From NCBI RefSeq assembly GCF_024448715.1, contig NZ_JAMOHZ010000012.1, forward strand, positions 1 through 64,000: DNA of 64,000 bases. Direction: 5' to 3'. Below are positions 12,236 to 22,111 of this stretch, piece by piece. This stretch comes from Stutzerimonas stutzeri. GTDB taxonomy: Bacteria; Pseudomonadota; Gammaproteobacteria; Pseudomonadales; Pseudomonadaceae. The position numbers were made by a program, and so were the translations under genes. Below the pieces are notes generated by a model that made no database searches, was not told the origin of the DNA, and was given only the letters and a program-made list of their open reading frames with translations. How positions within the stretch are numbered: position 1 is the stretch's first letter; each line of letters starts with the position of its first letter.

Positions 12236-14062
12236 TTAGAAGTTCACGCCCATGCTCAGCGCGAGGAAGTCACGATCGACCAGGGTGTTGTAGTCGCCAC
12301 CGAAGAAGTCGGTGTAAGACAGGCTGGCGGTGTAGGTGTTCTGGTATTCAGCATCGACGCCGACGCTGACGGCCTTGGAGCCTTCGTTGAACAGATTGTT
12401 CGGGCCATAGCCGTGAACGTCATGCGAGAAAGACAGGTTCGGCGTCAGGTTTACACCGGCGAATACGTTGCTGTAGTTGGCCAGAGCGCGCAGACGGTAG
12501 CCCCACGAATCGGCCGTCACATAACCATCATCACCGTAGCGAGCATTGTCGACTCCATAAATCGAATCACGCCCGTATCGGACATCGCTTGTACTTTCTA
12601 GCCCGCCGACATGCGTGTATCCAATTTCGCCGACTACCGTCACTCGACCAGCACCTAGCACTTGATCGAAAAAGTGCGTAAAGGTTGTCTGAATTTGAGT
12701 AATTTCCTTGCGGTTGTAACCGCGATGATCAATGCCAGCAGCAGCTACAGCTCCAGCAATACCGCCGCCTAAATAACCGGCGAAAGGCTGCGAAGCCAAA
12801 CGCGACGTTAAGTCGGTAGCGTTAATTTGCACTGGAGCGTTGGGCCTATAACTTATTTCTCCAGACCACGCCGTTCCCGTCGGAAGGGTTGTAGAGAAAC
12901 TAGCCCCATAAAGACGAATATCTTCGGGGTAATCAAGGTAATAATTACCTGTGCCCAGAAGAACCGCTTGCGCAGTGCCGACGGCTTGCGCATTCGCTAG
13001 ACTCTGATAGTTCGAAAAGTCGATTCCATTTGCCTGCAGGAAACCTCCCGCTGCAGCTACGCCCGCGGCCCCACCATTTTGTACCCCAACAAAGGGCGTA
13101 CGGCTATGGTAGTTCATGAAATAAACGCCATATTCGGCTGCATCCGCGAGCCAACGGAACGCGAGCCCGTACTGCCCAGAGTCACGAGCGTCACGGTCAG
13201 CACCTCGAGGGACAACCACCCCTTCGGCGGTAGTGGCTATGCCGAACCCAGCCGCCAAACCCGCTTGTTGAGCAGCGCTAAACGACGTAGTGCCAACTGT
13301 GTAGTTCATGTCACAGCCGTCAGCGGCCACGTCACCACCGAAGAAAGTGCCGCAGTTATCGACAATCGTCTGATCCCACTCCAGCTGATAGAAGGCTTCC
13401 ATGCTGAGCTGGTCGGTCAGACTTTGCGATACGTACAGCATGTTGACGGGAATCAGGCCTTCCTTAATTTCAGCGCCCGGTCGGCGGAAAGCGGCGGCAT
13501 CCAGCGGGTTGATCGAGTTGATGCTGTTGCCGATGAAAGTACTTTCACCCCAGCTCACGACTTGTCTGCCGACACGCGCAGTACCTGGCAGATCGCCTAG
13601 GTAATAGTTGTGATAGAGAAACGCATCGAGAATTTCGGCGCCGGAAGATTGGGCAGCCTCTTTGCGGTTGCTATCGCTGATGTCTTTGAAGAGCCGGTCC
13701 TCATCCTTCAATTCGAAGTCGTACCAGTATTTGCCGCGCACAAACACACCTGAGTCGCGATAGCGAAGCTCGAGATCATGTACGCCCTTAAAAATTTTTG
13801 AGAAGGTCTCCCCCTTCTTGAAATTCAGACGGCCATCGTCGCCCGTCTGCGTAAACCCGGTACCGCCATTGTTGATGCCCACCAAGTCCATATCCCGATC
13901 AGTCGTCGACCAACTCGCTCCAATGGACATCGATGAATCCAGCTGACCTTCAATCTCCCCGATATTGAAAGTGACGGCATAAGCCGGTGCGGCGGTACCC
14001 AACGCGACCGCGAGGGCCAGTGTCTTGGGCTGGAAGATTCCTTGCCTTGTTGTTTTTGTCAT
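12236..14062 (-). CDS. DUF1302 family outer-membrane protein
   Basis: A 608-residue exported protein starting MTKTTRQGIFQPKT at 14062 (ribosome site AGGAGCG just upstream; the longer frame to 14176 is rejected). The signal peptide ends at about residue 29 (APAYA). The rest has alternating hydrophobic patterns and aromatic residues typical of beta-barrels and ends in the aromatic GVNF, a usual outer-membrane C-terminus. It is partnered with DUF1329 downstream. The middle third (about 12,640-13,330) is visibly richer in A/T and uses less favoured codons than both ends, which may mark a recombined surface-exposed part. Function unproven. Confidence 0.85.
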   Translation of the reverse strand: MTKTTRQGIFQPKTLALAVALGTAAPAYAVTFNIGEIEGQLDSSMSIGASWSTTDRDMDLVGINNGGTGFTQTGDDGRLNFKKGETFSKIFKGVHDLELRYRDSGVFVRGKYWYDFELKDEDRLFKDISDSNRKEAAQSSGAEILDAFLYHNYYLGDLPGTARVGRQVVSWGESTFIGNSINSINPLDAAAFRRPGAEIKEGLIPVNMLYVSQSLTDQLSMEAFYQLEWDQTIVDNCGTFFGGDVAADGCDMNYTVGTTSFSAAQQAGLAAGFGIATTAEGVVVPRGADRDARDSGQYGLAFRWLADAAEYGVYFMNYHSRTPFVGVQNGGAAGVAAAGGFLQANGIDFSNYQSLANAQAVGTAQAVLLGTGNYYLDYPEDIRLYGASFSTTLPTGTAWSGEISYRPNAPVQINATDLTSRLASQPFAGYLGGGIAGAVAAAGIDHRGYNRKEITQIQTTFTHFFDQVLGAGRVTVVGEIGYTHVGGLESTSDVRYGRDSIYGVDNARYGDDGYVTADSWGYRLRALANYSNVFAGVNLTPNLSFSHDVHGYGPNNLFNEGSKAVSVGVDAEYQNTYTASLSYTDFFGGDYNTLVDRDFLALSMGVNF

Positions 14063-14666
14063 GAGGCGCTCCTGGTTGGTTCGAAGTACGCTCACCCTAA
14101 CCACACGGCCGCAGAGGGTTAAGCGCACTAAGGTTTGATTTGTTTTGTAATCCTTAAGTATTAACGGCCTTCCCACTATTGGGCTTCAGGGGAGCGTTGG
14201 CTCAATTGAAACGCAACCCCAAACGAAGCTATTCGAGAGCTTAGCCGCGAACGAAATTGGCGCAACCTGCGAACTAGAGCAGTTAAGAGCTCATTGGCGA
14301 GAACGTCAGCGAAATCTCGGCCAGCCGGCCGCTGGCTGCTTGAACCAGAACGTCTGACTCGACGCCAGATTCACCAGCAACAATCAAGAAAGAAGAGCCG
14401 CAACGCACCAGTGCGTTACCGAAGCGCAGCGCCTGGGGTGAAACGAAACAGTCAAAGGGGGAATTAGAGGAACAGGTCAAAGCGTGGCGCATGAGCCACA
14501 TCCGAAACAAAGGGAAGCGCGCATGCGCAGACCATAGCCAGACAAGGCAAGAGGCCGCCTGTAATCGAGGTTATGGCAAAGGCGCGACCAGGCAGTTTTT
14601 GTCGCCTCTGACGATTAGGACCGAACACACTCGGTCCTTTACAAGGCCATATCAGAAGACGCCGAC
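14063..14666. other. Long intergenic region without a convincing gene
   Basis: About 600 bp between the DUF1302 gene and hpt. It contains a 75-codon minus-strand frame (14283-14510) with no ribosome site or family resemblance that I can support, and A/T-rich sequence near 14,140 that is probably the DUF1302 promoter region. I see no RNA gene or repeat. Confidence 0.4.
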
Positions 14667-15224
14667 TTACATACCTTTAACAGCATAGATACCCGGCGCG
14701 TTGCGCCAATATCCCTTGTAATCCATGCCGTAACCGAACACATAGCGATCGACGCAGCTCAGCCCGACGTAATCGGCCTTCAGATCCGGGCGGGCCTTGC
14801 GCTGATGTTCCTTGTCGACCAGCACAGCAGTATGCACGGCGGCTGCACCGGCGTGACGGCAAAAATCGATGATCGCACCAAGGGTATGGCCCTCATCGAG
14901 AATGTCGTCAACGATCAGCACGTCGCGGTCGATGAAGGAAATTTCCGGTTTAGCCTTCCAGAACAACTCGCCGCCGCTCGTCTCGTTGCGATAACGCGTG
15001 GCGTGCAGATAGGAGAGTTCCAGCGGAAAACTGAGCTTCGGAACCAATTTGCCGGAGAAAATCAGTCCGCCGTTCATCACGCAGAACACCACGGGATTGC
15101 GATCGGCCAGTTCACCGTTGATTTGTGCCGCGACCGCGTCGATGGCTGCGTCAACCTCAGCTTCGGCGTACAGGCAATCGGCTTCAGCCATGACTTGGCG
15201 GATGTGTGCGAGATCGACGGACAT
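14667..15224 (-). CDS. hpt: Hypoxanthine-guanine phosphoribosyltransferase
   Basis: Purine salvage enzyme transferring phosphoribose from PRPP to hypoxanthine or guanine. With the start at MSVDLAHIRQ (15224) it has 185 residues. The PRPP-binding motif is DVLIVDDILDEGHTL, and CVMNGGLIFSGKL is the usual early substrate loop. The C-terminus GYGMDYKGYWRNAPGIYAV is family-like. It is transcribed divergently from upp, so purine and pyrimidine salvage genes sit back to back, as in P. aeruginosa. Substrate preference between the two purines cannot be told. Confidence 0.9.
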   Translation of the reverse strand: MSVDLAHIRQVMAEADCLYAEAEVDAAIDAVAAQINGELADRNPVVFCVMNGGLIFSGKLVPKLSFPLELSYLHATRYRNETSGGELFWKAKPEISFIDRDVLIVDDILDEGHTLGAIIDFCRHAGAAAVHTAVLVDKEHQRKARPDLKADYVGLSCVDRYVFGYGMDYKGYWRNAPGIYAVKGM

Positions 15225-15402
15225 GGCGATGCTCCAGGGCAGTAAAAAGGATGGAAGCAGCTCGTCGGCTGCGCACAGATGCAAGGGGCGCGACGATACC
15301 GATGCAATTGCGGACAGGGCAAGTGCCGTTTGACCTCATCAATAGCCGCTAACACGTCGATGCATTAATCTACGCCGGTTTATTCGACCGCCGGAGTCAG
15401 CC

Positions 15403-16041
15403 ATGACCATTCGAGAGATTCGCCACCCGCTTATTCGCCACAAACTTGGACTGATGCGCCGAGCCGATATCAGCACCAAGAACTTCCGCGAACTGGCGCA
15501 GGAGGTCGGATCGATCCTGACATACGAAGCGACCCGTGACCTCCCGCTGGAGAACTACAGCATCGATGGCTGGTGCGGTCCGGTGCAGGTCGAGAAGATT
15601 TCCGGCAAGAAGATTACCGTCGTACCGATTCTGCGGGCGGGTATCGGCATGCTCGACGGCGTGCTCAACCTGATTCCCGGCGCCAAGGTCAGCGCGGTGG
15701 GCATCGCTCGCAACGAACAAACCTTGCAGGCGCATACCTACCTCGAGCGACTGGTTGACGATCTCGATCAGCGTCTGGCTATGATCATCGATCCAATGCT
15801 GGCAACTGGCGGCTCCATGGTCGCGGCGATCGACATGCTGAAAAAAGCCGGCTGCAAGGAGATTCGTGCCTTGGTACTGGTCGCCGCACCGGAAGGCATC
15901 GAGGCGGTGGAGAAGGCCCACCCGGACGTCATCATTTATACCGCCTCAATTGATGAGCGCCTGGACAACAACGGCTACATCGTGCCCGGCCTGGGCGACG
16001 CGGGAGACAAGATCTTCGGCACCAAGCAGAAGGACATCTGA
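15403..16041 (+). CDS. upp: Uracil phosphoribosyltransferase
   Basis: Makes UMP from uracil and PRPP. The 212-residue length and order of motifs match the family: [17 protein letters not shown] near the start, [11 protein letters not shown] in the middle, the PRPP-binding [10 protein letters not shown], and the uracil-binding [17 protein letters not shown] at the C-terminus. Starts with ATG at 15403. uraA follows after two bases, so the two form an operon for uptake and trapping of uracil. Confidence 0.97.
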   Translation: MTIREIRHPLIRHKLGLMRRADISTKNFRELAQEVGSILTYEATRDLPLENYSIDGWCGPVQVEKISGKKITVVPILRAGIGMLDGVLNLIPGAKVSAVGIARNEQTLQAHTYLERLVDDLDQRLAMIIDPMLATGGSMVAAIDMLKKAGCKEIRALVLVAAPEGIEAVEKAHPDVIIYTASIDERLDNNGYIVPGLGDAGDKIFGTKQKDI

Positions 16042-16043
16042 GC

Positions 16044-17306
16044 ATGTCGCAACACATGGAAGAGCCGCTCGGACGCCAGGTGCTGGCCGGCGCGCAAATG
16101 CTGTTCGTTGCCTTCGGCGCACTGGTTCTGATGCCGCTGATCACTGGGATGGACCCTAACGTTGCGCTGTTCACCGCAGGTATCGGCACCTTGCTGTTCC
16201 AACTGGTCACCAAGCGCCAGGTGCCGGTGTTTCTTGCTTCGAGCTTCGCCTTTATCGCCCCGATCATCGCCGCCAAGGGTGACTTCGGCCTGCCGGCAGT
16301 GCTCGGTGGCGTTGTCGCTGCGGGTGTCGTCTATATCATTCTCGGTTTTGCGGTCCACCTGAAAGGGCCGAGCTTCATCGATCGCCTGTTGCCGCCCGTG
16401 GTAATCGCCCCGGTAATTATTTCCATTGGTCTCGCCCTGTCGCCGGTTGCAGTAAACATGGCCATGGGCAAGGCTGGCGACGGTAGCGCCCAGCTGGTGC
16501 CTTACGAAACGGCGATGCTGATTTCGATGCCTGCTTTGCTAACCACACTGCTGGTGGCTGTACTGGGCAGGGGGCTGTTCCGCCTGGTACCTATCCTGGC
16601 AGGTGTCGCGGTGGGCTATGTTCTGTCGTTCGTTTTCGGGGTCGTAGATACCACCGGTATCGCGTCCGCGCCCTGGCTGGCGGTGCCGAACTTCGTCGCG
16701 CCGGAATTTCATTGGGGTGCAATCCTATTTATGGTCCCGGTGGCGCTGGCGCCGGCCATCGAGCACATCGGCGGCGTTGTCGCGATCGGTGGCGTCACCG
16801 GCAATAACTTCATCAAGAAGCCTGGCCTGCATCGCACGCTGCTCGGAGATGGTCTGGCAACCTCGGCCGCTGGCTTGTTCGGCGGTCCGCCAAACACCAC
16901 CTATGCGGAAGTCACCGGCGCGGTGATGCTGACCAAAAACTACAACCCGAAAATCATGACCTGGGCAGCGGTCTTCGCAATTGTCCTGGCCTTCATTGGC
17001 AAATTCGGAGCGGGCCTTCTGAGCATTCCGGTGCCGGTAATGGGCGGCATTCTCTGTCTGCTGTTTGGTTCGATCGCCGTGGTCGGCCTGAGCACATTGA
17101 TCCGCCACCAGGTGGACCTGTCCGAAGCGCGCAACCTCATCATCGTTTCGGTGACATTGGTGTTCGGCATCGGCGGCATGGCGATCGGCTATGGGGAATT
17201 CAGCCTGTCCGGCATCTCGTTGTGTGCAATCGTCGCGCTGATTCTCAACCTGGTTCTGCCCGGCGGCGAAGGATGGAAGAACAAGCAGCTCGAAGAAAAC
17301 AACTGA
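16044..17306 (+). CDS. uraA: Uracil permease (NCS2 nucleobase:cation symporter)
   Basis: Inner-membrane transporter of 420 residues with about 14 hydrophobic segments. The NCS2 signature is present as the VALAPAIEHIGGVVAIGGVTG stretch (about residues 232-252) and GGPPNTTYAEVTG (about 280), which hold the conserved Glu residues that bind uracil and protons in UraA. It begins two bases after upp, a coupled operon in which the permease supplies and UPRT phosphorylates the base. A stem-loop terminator follows at 17319. Confidence 0.95.
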   Translation: MSQHMEEPLGRQVLAGAQMLFVAFGALVLMPLITGMDPNVALFTAGIGTLLFQLVTKRQVPVFLASSFAFIAPIIAAKGDFGLPAVLGGVVAAGVVYIILGFAVHLKGPSFIDRLLPPVVIAPVIISIGLALSPVAVNMAMGKAGDGSAQLVPYETAMLISMPALLTTLLVAVLGRGLFRLVPILAGVAVGYVLSFVFGVVDTTGIASAPWLAVPNFVAPEFHWGAILFMVPVALAPAIEHIGGVVAIGGVTGNNFIKKPGLHRTLLGDGLATSAAGLFGGPPNTTYAEVTGAVMLTKNYNPKIMTWAAVFAIVLAFIGKFGAGLLSIPVPVMGGILCLLFGSIAVVGLSTLIRHQVDLSEARNLIIVSVTLVFGIGGMAIGYGEFSLSGISLCAIVALILNLVLPGGEGWKNKQLEENN

Positions 17307-17318
17307 AACGCGATACCT

Positions 17319-17348
17319 GGCCAGCCGCTTTTCACGGGCTGGCCTTCC
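17319..17348 (+). terminator. Terminator after upp-uraA
   Basis: GGCCAGCC and GGCTGGCC form an 8-bp GC stem around a ten-base loop, followed by a weak T-rich stretch (TTCCTC). It lies directly after the uraA stop. Confidence 0.65.
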
Positions 17349-17420
17349 TCACCCCGATAGTGCGACATCACCGTAGCAGCGCTTGCAGCTATCGCTGAGC
17401 AGGATGGGTACACTGCCGCG

Positions 17421-17735
17421 ATGAGCCCCCCAAACATCCCCCACCGACAACTGAGCGAAGCCGCCGTTAGCTGCTCCACCTGTGCCGCCTGCTGCTGTCG
17501 ACTCGAGGTGCTTCTCATCACCGACACCGGCGTACCAGAGCGCTTTATCGATGAGGACGTCTGGGGTGGCCAGGTCATGCGCCGTCTCGATGACGGCTGG
17601 TGCGCAGCGCTCGACCGCGACAGCATGCGCTGCACAATCTATGAGAAACGCCCACTGATTTGTAGGGAGTTCGAACTCGGCTCGGATGATTGCCTGGAAG
17701 AGCGAAAGGGGACCGAATCGGCTTACCGGAAATGA
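17421..17735 (+). CDS. YkgJ family cysteine-cluster protein
   Basis: A 104-residue protein of the YkgJ/CxxCxxCC family. The cysteine cluster CSTCAACCC at about 18-26 and later cysteines in DSMRCTIYEKRPLICREF and SDDC are thought to bind zinc or an iron-sulfur cluster. Family members are annotated as zinc/iron-chelating domain proteins of unknown role. It is a single gene behind the uraA terminator. No signal peptide. Confidence 0.82.
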   Translation: MSPPNIPHRQLSEAAVSCSTCAACCCRLEVLLITDTGVPERFIDEDVWGGQVMRRLDDGWCAALDRDSMRCTIYEKRPLICREFELGSDDCLEERKGTESAYRK

Positions 17736-17799
17736 AGCGTAGCCACGGCGTATCAGGGCAATCGCCGAACTCGGCTGTAGGCTGGCCGACAAATGAGTA

Positions 17800-17837
17800 G
17801 GTGAAGCCCATCAAGCTTGGTGCTGATGGGCTTCACC
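17800..17837. repeat. Perfect 14-bp inverted repeat (REP-like element)
   Basis: GGTGAAGCCCATCA and TGATGGGCTTCACC face each other across a ten-base loop, and the adjoining sequence (CCCATCCTACGATGGATGGG near 17,850) forms another palindrome. Paired palindromes of this type between genes are typical of extragenic REP elements in pseudomonads. It lies between the convergent YkgJ gene and pagL and could also end transcription. Confidence 0.55.
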
Positions 17838-17926
17838 TATGCGACCCGCCCCATCCTACGATGGATGGGCGCAGCGCCCCGTTTCTAGACCACTTCGAAT
17901 CCTTCCGTTTCTTCCGTTCGGCTTTC

Positions 17927-18445
17927 TTAGAACGATGCCCGATAGTGCAGTGCATAGCTCTCGATGCCATCGTTGGGATTCTTGATGCCGGCATTGGAAT
18001 AATGAATCGCCCGCACGCCAATCTCGTGGCCACCCGCGAATCGCAGGCCTGCGCCGAAGCGGTCCTCGAACTGGAACGACGATCCCAACTCGTTATTCTC
18101 CACTTCGGTGTTTTCGAAAGCCGCAATGCCGATGCCTGCCTCTAGATATGGCTTCACCGAATCGCCATTGAATTCATAAACGAACACAGGGGCGAGCGAT
18201 ACGCTGTGGTTACTTGAGGTTTCGTCCCCTTCCCAATAGGTGTAGCCCGCGTCCCAGTAACCGGTGAGTCGGCCCACACTGGTCTGGAACCAGCTGCGAT
18301 TGAAGTCGAATTGAGCACCGAGCCGATAGGTCATCGTTGACTCACCAGTCTGGCCGACGGCAGCGGTCAAATCCAACGCATGGACAACAGCCACCTGACC
18401 CAACGAAACAGCGGCAACCGCAGCCAGGGAGATCAGTTTTTTCAT
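17927..18445 (-). CDS. pagL: Lipid A 3-O-deacylase (PagL family)
   Basis: Outer-membrane beta-barrel enzyme that removes the 3-O acyl chain from lipid A. The 172-residue precursor has a signal peptide ending near VVHA (residue 23). The catalytic pair is visible as His148 and Ser150 in AIHYSNAG, the H-x-S motif of PagL. The C-terminus ends in an aromatic residue (RASF), as outer-membrane proteins usually do. It sits just downstream of murI on the same strand, the same neighbourhood as pagL in P. aeruginosa. Confidence 0.9.
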   Translation of the reverse strand: MKKLISLAAVAAVSLGQVAVVHALDLTAAVGQTGESTMTYRLGAQFDFNRSWFQTSVGRLTGYWDAGYTYWEGDETSSNHSVSLAPVFVYEFNGDSVKPYLEAGIGIAAFENTEVENNELGSSFQFEDRFGAGLRFAGGHEIGVRAIHYSNAGIKNPNDGIESYALHYRASF

Positions 18446-18529
18446 TCGGAATTTCCTTATCGAAAGTTGGCATCGCTTGTTTTTTCGAGCATTAACCCAA
18501 ATACAGAAAGCAGGCGCAGCGGGGAGTTC

Positions 18530-19321
18530 CTAGTCAGGATAGTCGGCAACCATCCCGCATTCACCCCAAAGCACTGGCAGTACGGCGGCCAATCGGCCCG
18601 GATCGCCGCTGCTCCAAAAGCGTGTCGCCGCCTCGCCATTACCGAGTTGATCACGCGCCGCGAGTACCGTTTCGAGATGTCGCGCCACCGCCGCCCCGGT
18701 ATCGACCAGCGTGACCGTAGCCGGCAGCATCTCGATCAACAGCGGCTTGATAAACGGATAATGCGTGCATCCGAGAATCACCGTGTCACAGCCCTGCTCG
18801 ATCAAGGGATGGACGTAACTTTCGAGCAGCGCGCGCGTCGCTGGCGCGTCGAGCTCACCGGCCTCGATGCATTCGACGAGGCCGGGACAAGGTTGGGTGA
18901 TGACACGTACGTCGCAGGCAAAACGATCCAGCAAGGCCGCGAACTTGGCACTCTTCAACGTGCCGGTAGTCGCCAGCACACCCACCACACCACTGCGAGT
19001 CGCCTGGGCAGCCGGCTTAACCGCGGGCTCCATGCCCACCAACGGAAGCTGGGGGTAAAGTTCGCGCAGCTCGGCAATGCCAGCCGCAGTGGCGGTATTG
19101 CAGGCCAACACCAGCGCCTTGGCACCCTGCCCCAGCAAGAATGAGGCGATCGACCGACAACGCTGGCGAATGAACTCCGGACTTTTTTCGCCATAGGGCA
19201 CGTAGCCGCTGTCGGCCAGATATAACAACGACTCTTGCGGCAAGCGTGAGCGGATCTCCCGCAGCACCGACAGCCCGCCCACCCCGGAATCGAAGACGCC
19301 GATCGGCGCGTTATCAGCCAT
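18530..19321 (-). CDS. murI: Glutamate racemase
   Basis: Makes D-glutamate for peptidoglycan. With the start at [16 protein letters not shown] (19321) it is 263 residues. The two catalytic cysteines lie in ACNTATAAG (Cys74) and GCTHYPF (about residue 184); DSGVGGLS is the usual N-terminal motif. The start overlaps the end of moeB by eight bases, so translation is probably coupled, at the end of the hemA-prfA-prmC-moeB-murI series. Confidence 0.96.
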   Translation of the reverse strand: MADNAPIGVFDSGVGGLSVLREIRSRLPQESLLYLADSGYVPYGEKSPEFIRQRCRSIASFLLGQGAKALVLACNTATAAGIAELRELYPQLPLVGMEPAVKPAAQATRSGVVGVLATTGTLKSAKFAALLDRFACDVRVITQPCPGLVECIEAGELDAPATRALLESYVHPLIEQGCDTVILGCTHYPFIKPLLIEMLPATVTLVDTGAAVARHLETVLAARDQLGNGEAATRFWSSGDPGRLAAVLPVLWGECGMVADYPD

Positions 19322-20069
19322 GACCGCTGCCACAGACCGCACAGGCCGGGTCTCGCTTGACCTTAAGCTCACGGAATCGACTGGATAGCGCATCCACTAG
19401 CAGCAGCCTACCCACCAATGGCTCACCGAAACCGGCCAAAAGTTTCATCGCCTCAAGGGCCTGCAGGCTTCCTACCATTCCAACAACAGGCCCCAGCACG
19501 CCGGCCTCGCTGCAAGTCAGTTCGGCTTCGCTGCCATGGCCATAGAGACAGTGGTAACAAGGGCTGGTCTCTACACGCGGATCGAATACTGACAACTGCC
19601 CTTCGAGACGGATCGCGGCGCCGCTCACCAGCGGTTTCTTCGCGGCCACACAGGCCGCGTTCACCGCCTCGCGCACGGCGAAATTGTCCGTGCAGTCCAG
19701 CACCAGATCCACCGCAGCGACCGCTTCATCGAGGGAGTCGGCGTCCATCGCTGTGCGGTGCGGCACCAGCGTGACCAAGGGATTAAGCGCCGACAGCCGG
19801 GCGATCGCCGAATCCACCTTGGCCATGCCAACCGAGGGAGTGTCGTGGGCGATCTGGCGCTGCAGATTGGTCAGATCGAGGCTGTCGAAGTCGGCCAGGT
19901 GCAACTCACCGACACCGGCGGCAGCCAGATACAGCGCCACCGGAGATCCCAGGCCGCCAAGCCCGACGATCAACACACGGCTCTGCTTGAGCTTTAGCTG
20001 CCCTTCGATGTCGACCTGTTTCAGCAATATCTGCCGACTGTAACGCAGCAGCTCATCGTCGCTCAGCAT
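19314..20069 (-). CDS. moeB: HesA/MoeB/ThiF family adenylyltransferase (molybdopterin-synthase activating type)
   Basis: E1-like enzyme that adenylates the C-terminal glycine of a small sulfur-carrier protein (MoaD or ThiS). The start [13 protein letters not shown] at 20069 is chosen for its AGGAGAG ribosome site; an upstream ATG at 20096 overlaps prmC and is less like the family. The nucleotide motif GLGGLGSP is at about 46-53. [13 protein letters not shown] is characteristic, and zinc-type cysteine pairs occur at CYHC and CAVC. Without a C-terminal rhodanese domain it is the short form. Assignment to MoaD rather than ThiS follows gene order. Confidence 0.88.
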   Translation of the reverse strand: MLSDDELLRYSRQILLKQVDIEGQLKLKQSRVLIVGLGGLGSPVALYLAAAGVGELHLADFDSLDLTNLQRQIAHDTPSVGMAKVDSAIARLSALNPLVTLVPHRTAMDADSLDEAVAAVDLVLDCTDNFAVREAVNAACVAAKKPLVSGAAIRLEGQLSVFDPRVETSPCYHCLYGHGSEAELTCSEAGVLGPVVGMVGSLQALEAMKLLAGFGEPLVGRLLLVDALSSRFRELKVKRDPACAVCGSGHG

Positions 20070-20092
20070 GCAGCTCTCCTGATAAATGTCGT

Positions 20093-20920
20093 TCATGGCA
20101 GGCGCCCCAAACTTATGCGCTCATGCCCGCCGAAGTCCCTGCGGCTTTCTACTTTGGTGAACCCGCCTTCGGCGAGCAGCGCTCGTACCATCGCAGCCTG
20201 ATCGTAGCCATGTTCCAGCAGCAGCCAACCGGCGCTTACTAGATGACTCGCCGAGGCCCCGATGATGTGCCGAATGTCATCCAGCCCGTCCTCACCGGCA
20301 ACCAGGGCGCTGCTCGGCTCGAAACGTACGTCGCCCTGCAAAAGATGCGGATCGCTGGCCGGTATATAAGGTGGATTGCTGACGATCAGCGCAAAGCGTT
20401 GGCTGTCGAGCGCGGAAAACCAATCGCTTTCCCGAAAGGTGACATTCCCTAATCGTAGCCGCTGGGCATTACGTGCGGCCAAGGCCACGGCTTCGACGAC
20501 GCGATCCACGCCGGTGACCTGCCACGCCGGTCGCTCATGGGCCAGCGCCAAGGCGATCGCGCCGGTACCGGTACCGAGATCCAGCACCTGTGCCGGCGTC
20601 GCCGGAAGCAACAGCAGTGCAGTTTCGACCAACAGCTCTGTATCCGGACGGGGGATCAGCGTATGCGGTGCAACCTCAAGATCAAGACTCCAGAAGCCTT
20701 GGCGACCGAGAATGTAGGCCACCGGCTCGCCACTACGACGGCGCTCCAGATCAGCAGCAAAACGGGCTTCGCACTCAGGAGGAACTTCGCGTTCGGGCCA
20801 GGTACGCAGGTAACTCGGCGCCTTACCCAGAGCAGCAGCCAAGAGCCACTCAGCGTCGAGCTTGGCACTTGATGAATCTGGCAAATCAGCAGCACGCAAC
20901 AGGGATTCGATGGAGGCCAT
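20093..20920 (-). CDS. prmC: Peptide chain release factor N5-glutamine methyltransferase
   Basis: SAM-dependent enzyme that methylates the GGQ glutamine of RF1 and RF2. The start is MASIESLLRAAD at 20920; 275 residues. The SAM site is LDLGTGTGAIAL, and the substrate-glutamine motif NPPYIP is intact. Its substrate RF1 (prfA) is the next gene upstream in the same operon, with 108 bp between them. Confidence 0.96.
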   Translation of the reverse strand: MASIESLLRAADLPDSSSAKLDAEWLLAAALGKAPSYLRTWPEREVPPECEARFAADLERRRSGEPVAYILGRQGFWSLDLEVAPHTLIPRPDTELLVETALLLLPATPAQVLDLGTGTGAIALALAHERPAWQVTGVDRVVEAVALAARNAQRLRLGNVTFRESDWFSALDSQRFALIVSNPPYIPASDPHLLQGDVRFEPSSALVAGEDGLDDIRHIIGASASHLVSAGWLLLEHGYDQAAMVRALLAEGGFTKVESRRDFGGHERISLGRLP

Positions 20921-21028
20921 TTTCAGCATTTCCGTATGGACCTGGCGGCAGGCGCGACAGTACTGGATTAGTCAAACAATGATCGTGGCAAAGCAAGCCG
21001 CCTTGCTGCGGCCAGCTAACGAGCGCGA

Positions 21029-22111
21029 TCAATCGCCCAGTGCCGCCAGTTGATCCGCCTGGTATTCCTGCAGCAGGGGCTCGATTACCTGCTCCACCGC
21101 CCCGCCGATGACCTCACCGAGGGAGTACAGGGTCAGGTTGATACGGTGATCGGTCACCCGCCCCTGCGGGAAGTTATAGGTACGAATACGTTCAGAGCGG
21201 TCACCCGAGCCGACCAGCAGTTTGCGCGTATCGGATATTTCTTTATGCGCAGCGCTGTCCTGCACATCCTGCAGCTTGGCCGCCAGCCAGGACATGGCAC
21301 GGGCGCGGTTCTTGTGCTGCGAGCGCTCTTCCTGACACTCCACCACGATGCCGCTGGGCAAGTGCGTTATGCGCACCGCCGAATCCGTCTTGTTGATGTG
21401 CTGCCCACCGGCACCGGACGCTCTATAGGTGTCGACACGCAGATCAGCCGGATTGATCTCGATCGCGATCTGCTCGTCCGGCTCCGGCAGCACAGCGACG
21501 GTGCAGGCCGAGGTATGGATGCGCCCCTGGGACTCGGTCTCTGGGACACGCTGTACGCGATGCGCCCCGGACTCGAACTTCAGTTTGGCGAACACATTGT
21601 CGCCTTCTACGCGCGAAATGACTTCCTTGTAGCCGCCGTGCTCGCCGGGACTTTCGGAAAGAATCTCGACGCGCCAGCCCTGCCGCTCGGCATAACGGGA
21701 ATACATGCGAAACAGGTCGCCGGAAAAGATCGCCGCTTCGTCTCCGCCAGTGCCGGCGCGGATCTCCAGGAAAACATTGCGACCGTCTTTTGGGTCCTTC
21801 GGCAGCAACATACGCTGCAGGCGAGTCTCGATTTCTTCGAGCTTACCGCGGGCCTCGGTGACTTCTTCCTCGGCCATCTCGCGCACGTCGGGGTCGTTGT
21901 CCTTGAGCAGCGCCTGAGCGCCTTCGAGGTCGGACTGCAGCTTGAGGAATTCGCGGTAGGTAGCGATGACCGGCTCGACTTCGGCGTATTCGCGCGAATA
22001 GCCACGAAAGCGGCTCTGATCGCTGATGACCTCGGCATCGCCCAACAACGCCGTCAGTTCTTCGAAGCGGTCCTGCAGGATGTCGAGTTTGTTGAGCAGT
22101 GACGCTTTCAT
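21029..22111 (-). CDS. prfA: Peptide chain release factor 1
   Basis: RF1, which reads UAA and UAG and triggers peptide release. The 360-residue length is standard. The GGQ motif is in [19 protein letters not shown], with the codon-recognition region before it. Start ATG overlaps the hemA stop by four bases (ATGA), so the two are translationally coupled. Downstream is prmC, which methylates this protein. Confidence 0.98.
   Translation of the reverse strand: MKASLLNKLDILQDRFEELTALLGDAEVISDQSRFRGYSREYAEVEPVIATYREFLKLQSDLEGAQALLKDNDPDVREMAEEEVTEARGKLEEIETRLQRMLLPKDPKDGRNVFLEIRAGTGGDEAAIFSGDLFRMYSRYAERQGWRVEILSESPGEHGGYKEVISRVEGDNVFAKLKFESGAHRVQRVPETESQGRIHTSACTVAVLPEPDEQIAIEINPADLRVDTYRASGAGGQHINKTDSAVRITHLPSGIVVECQEERSQHKNRARAMSWLAAKLQDVQDSAAHKEISDTRKLLVGSGDRSERIRTYNFPQGRVTDHRINLTLYSLGEVIGGAVEQVIEPLLQEYQADQLAALGD

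Noticed and set aside
14283..14510. 75-codon minus-strand frame before hpt
   Set aside because: No ribosome site, no family resemblance, atypical composition; treated as non-coding.
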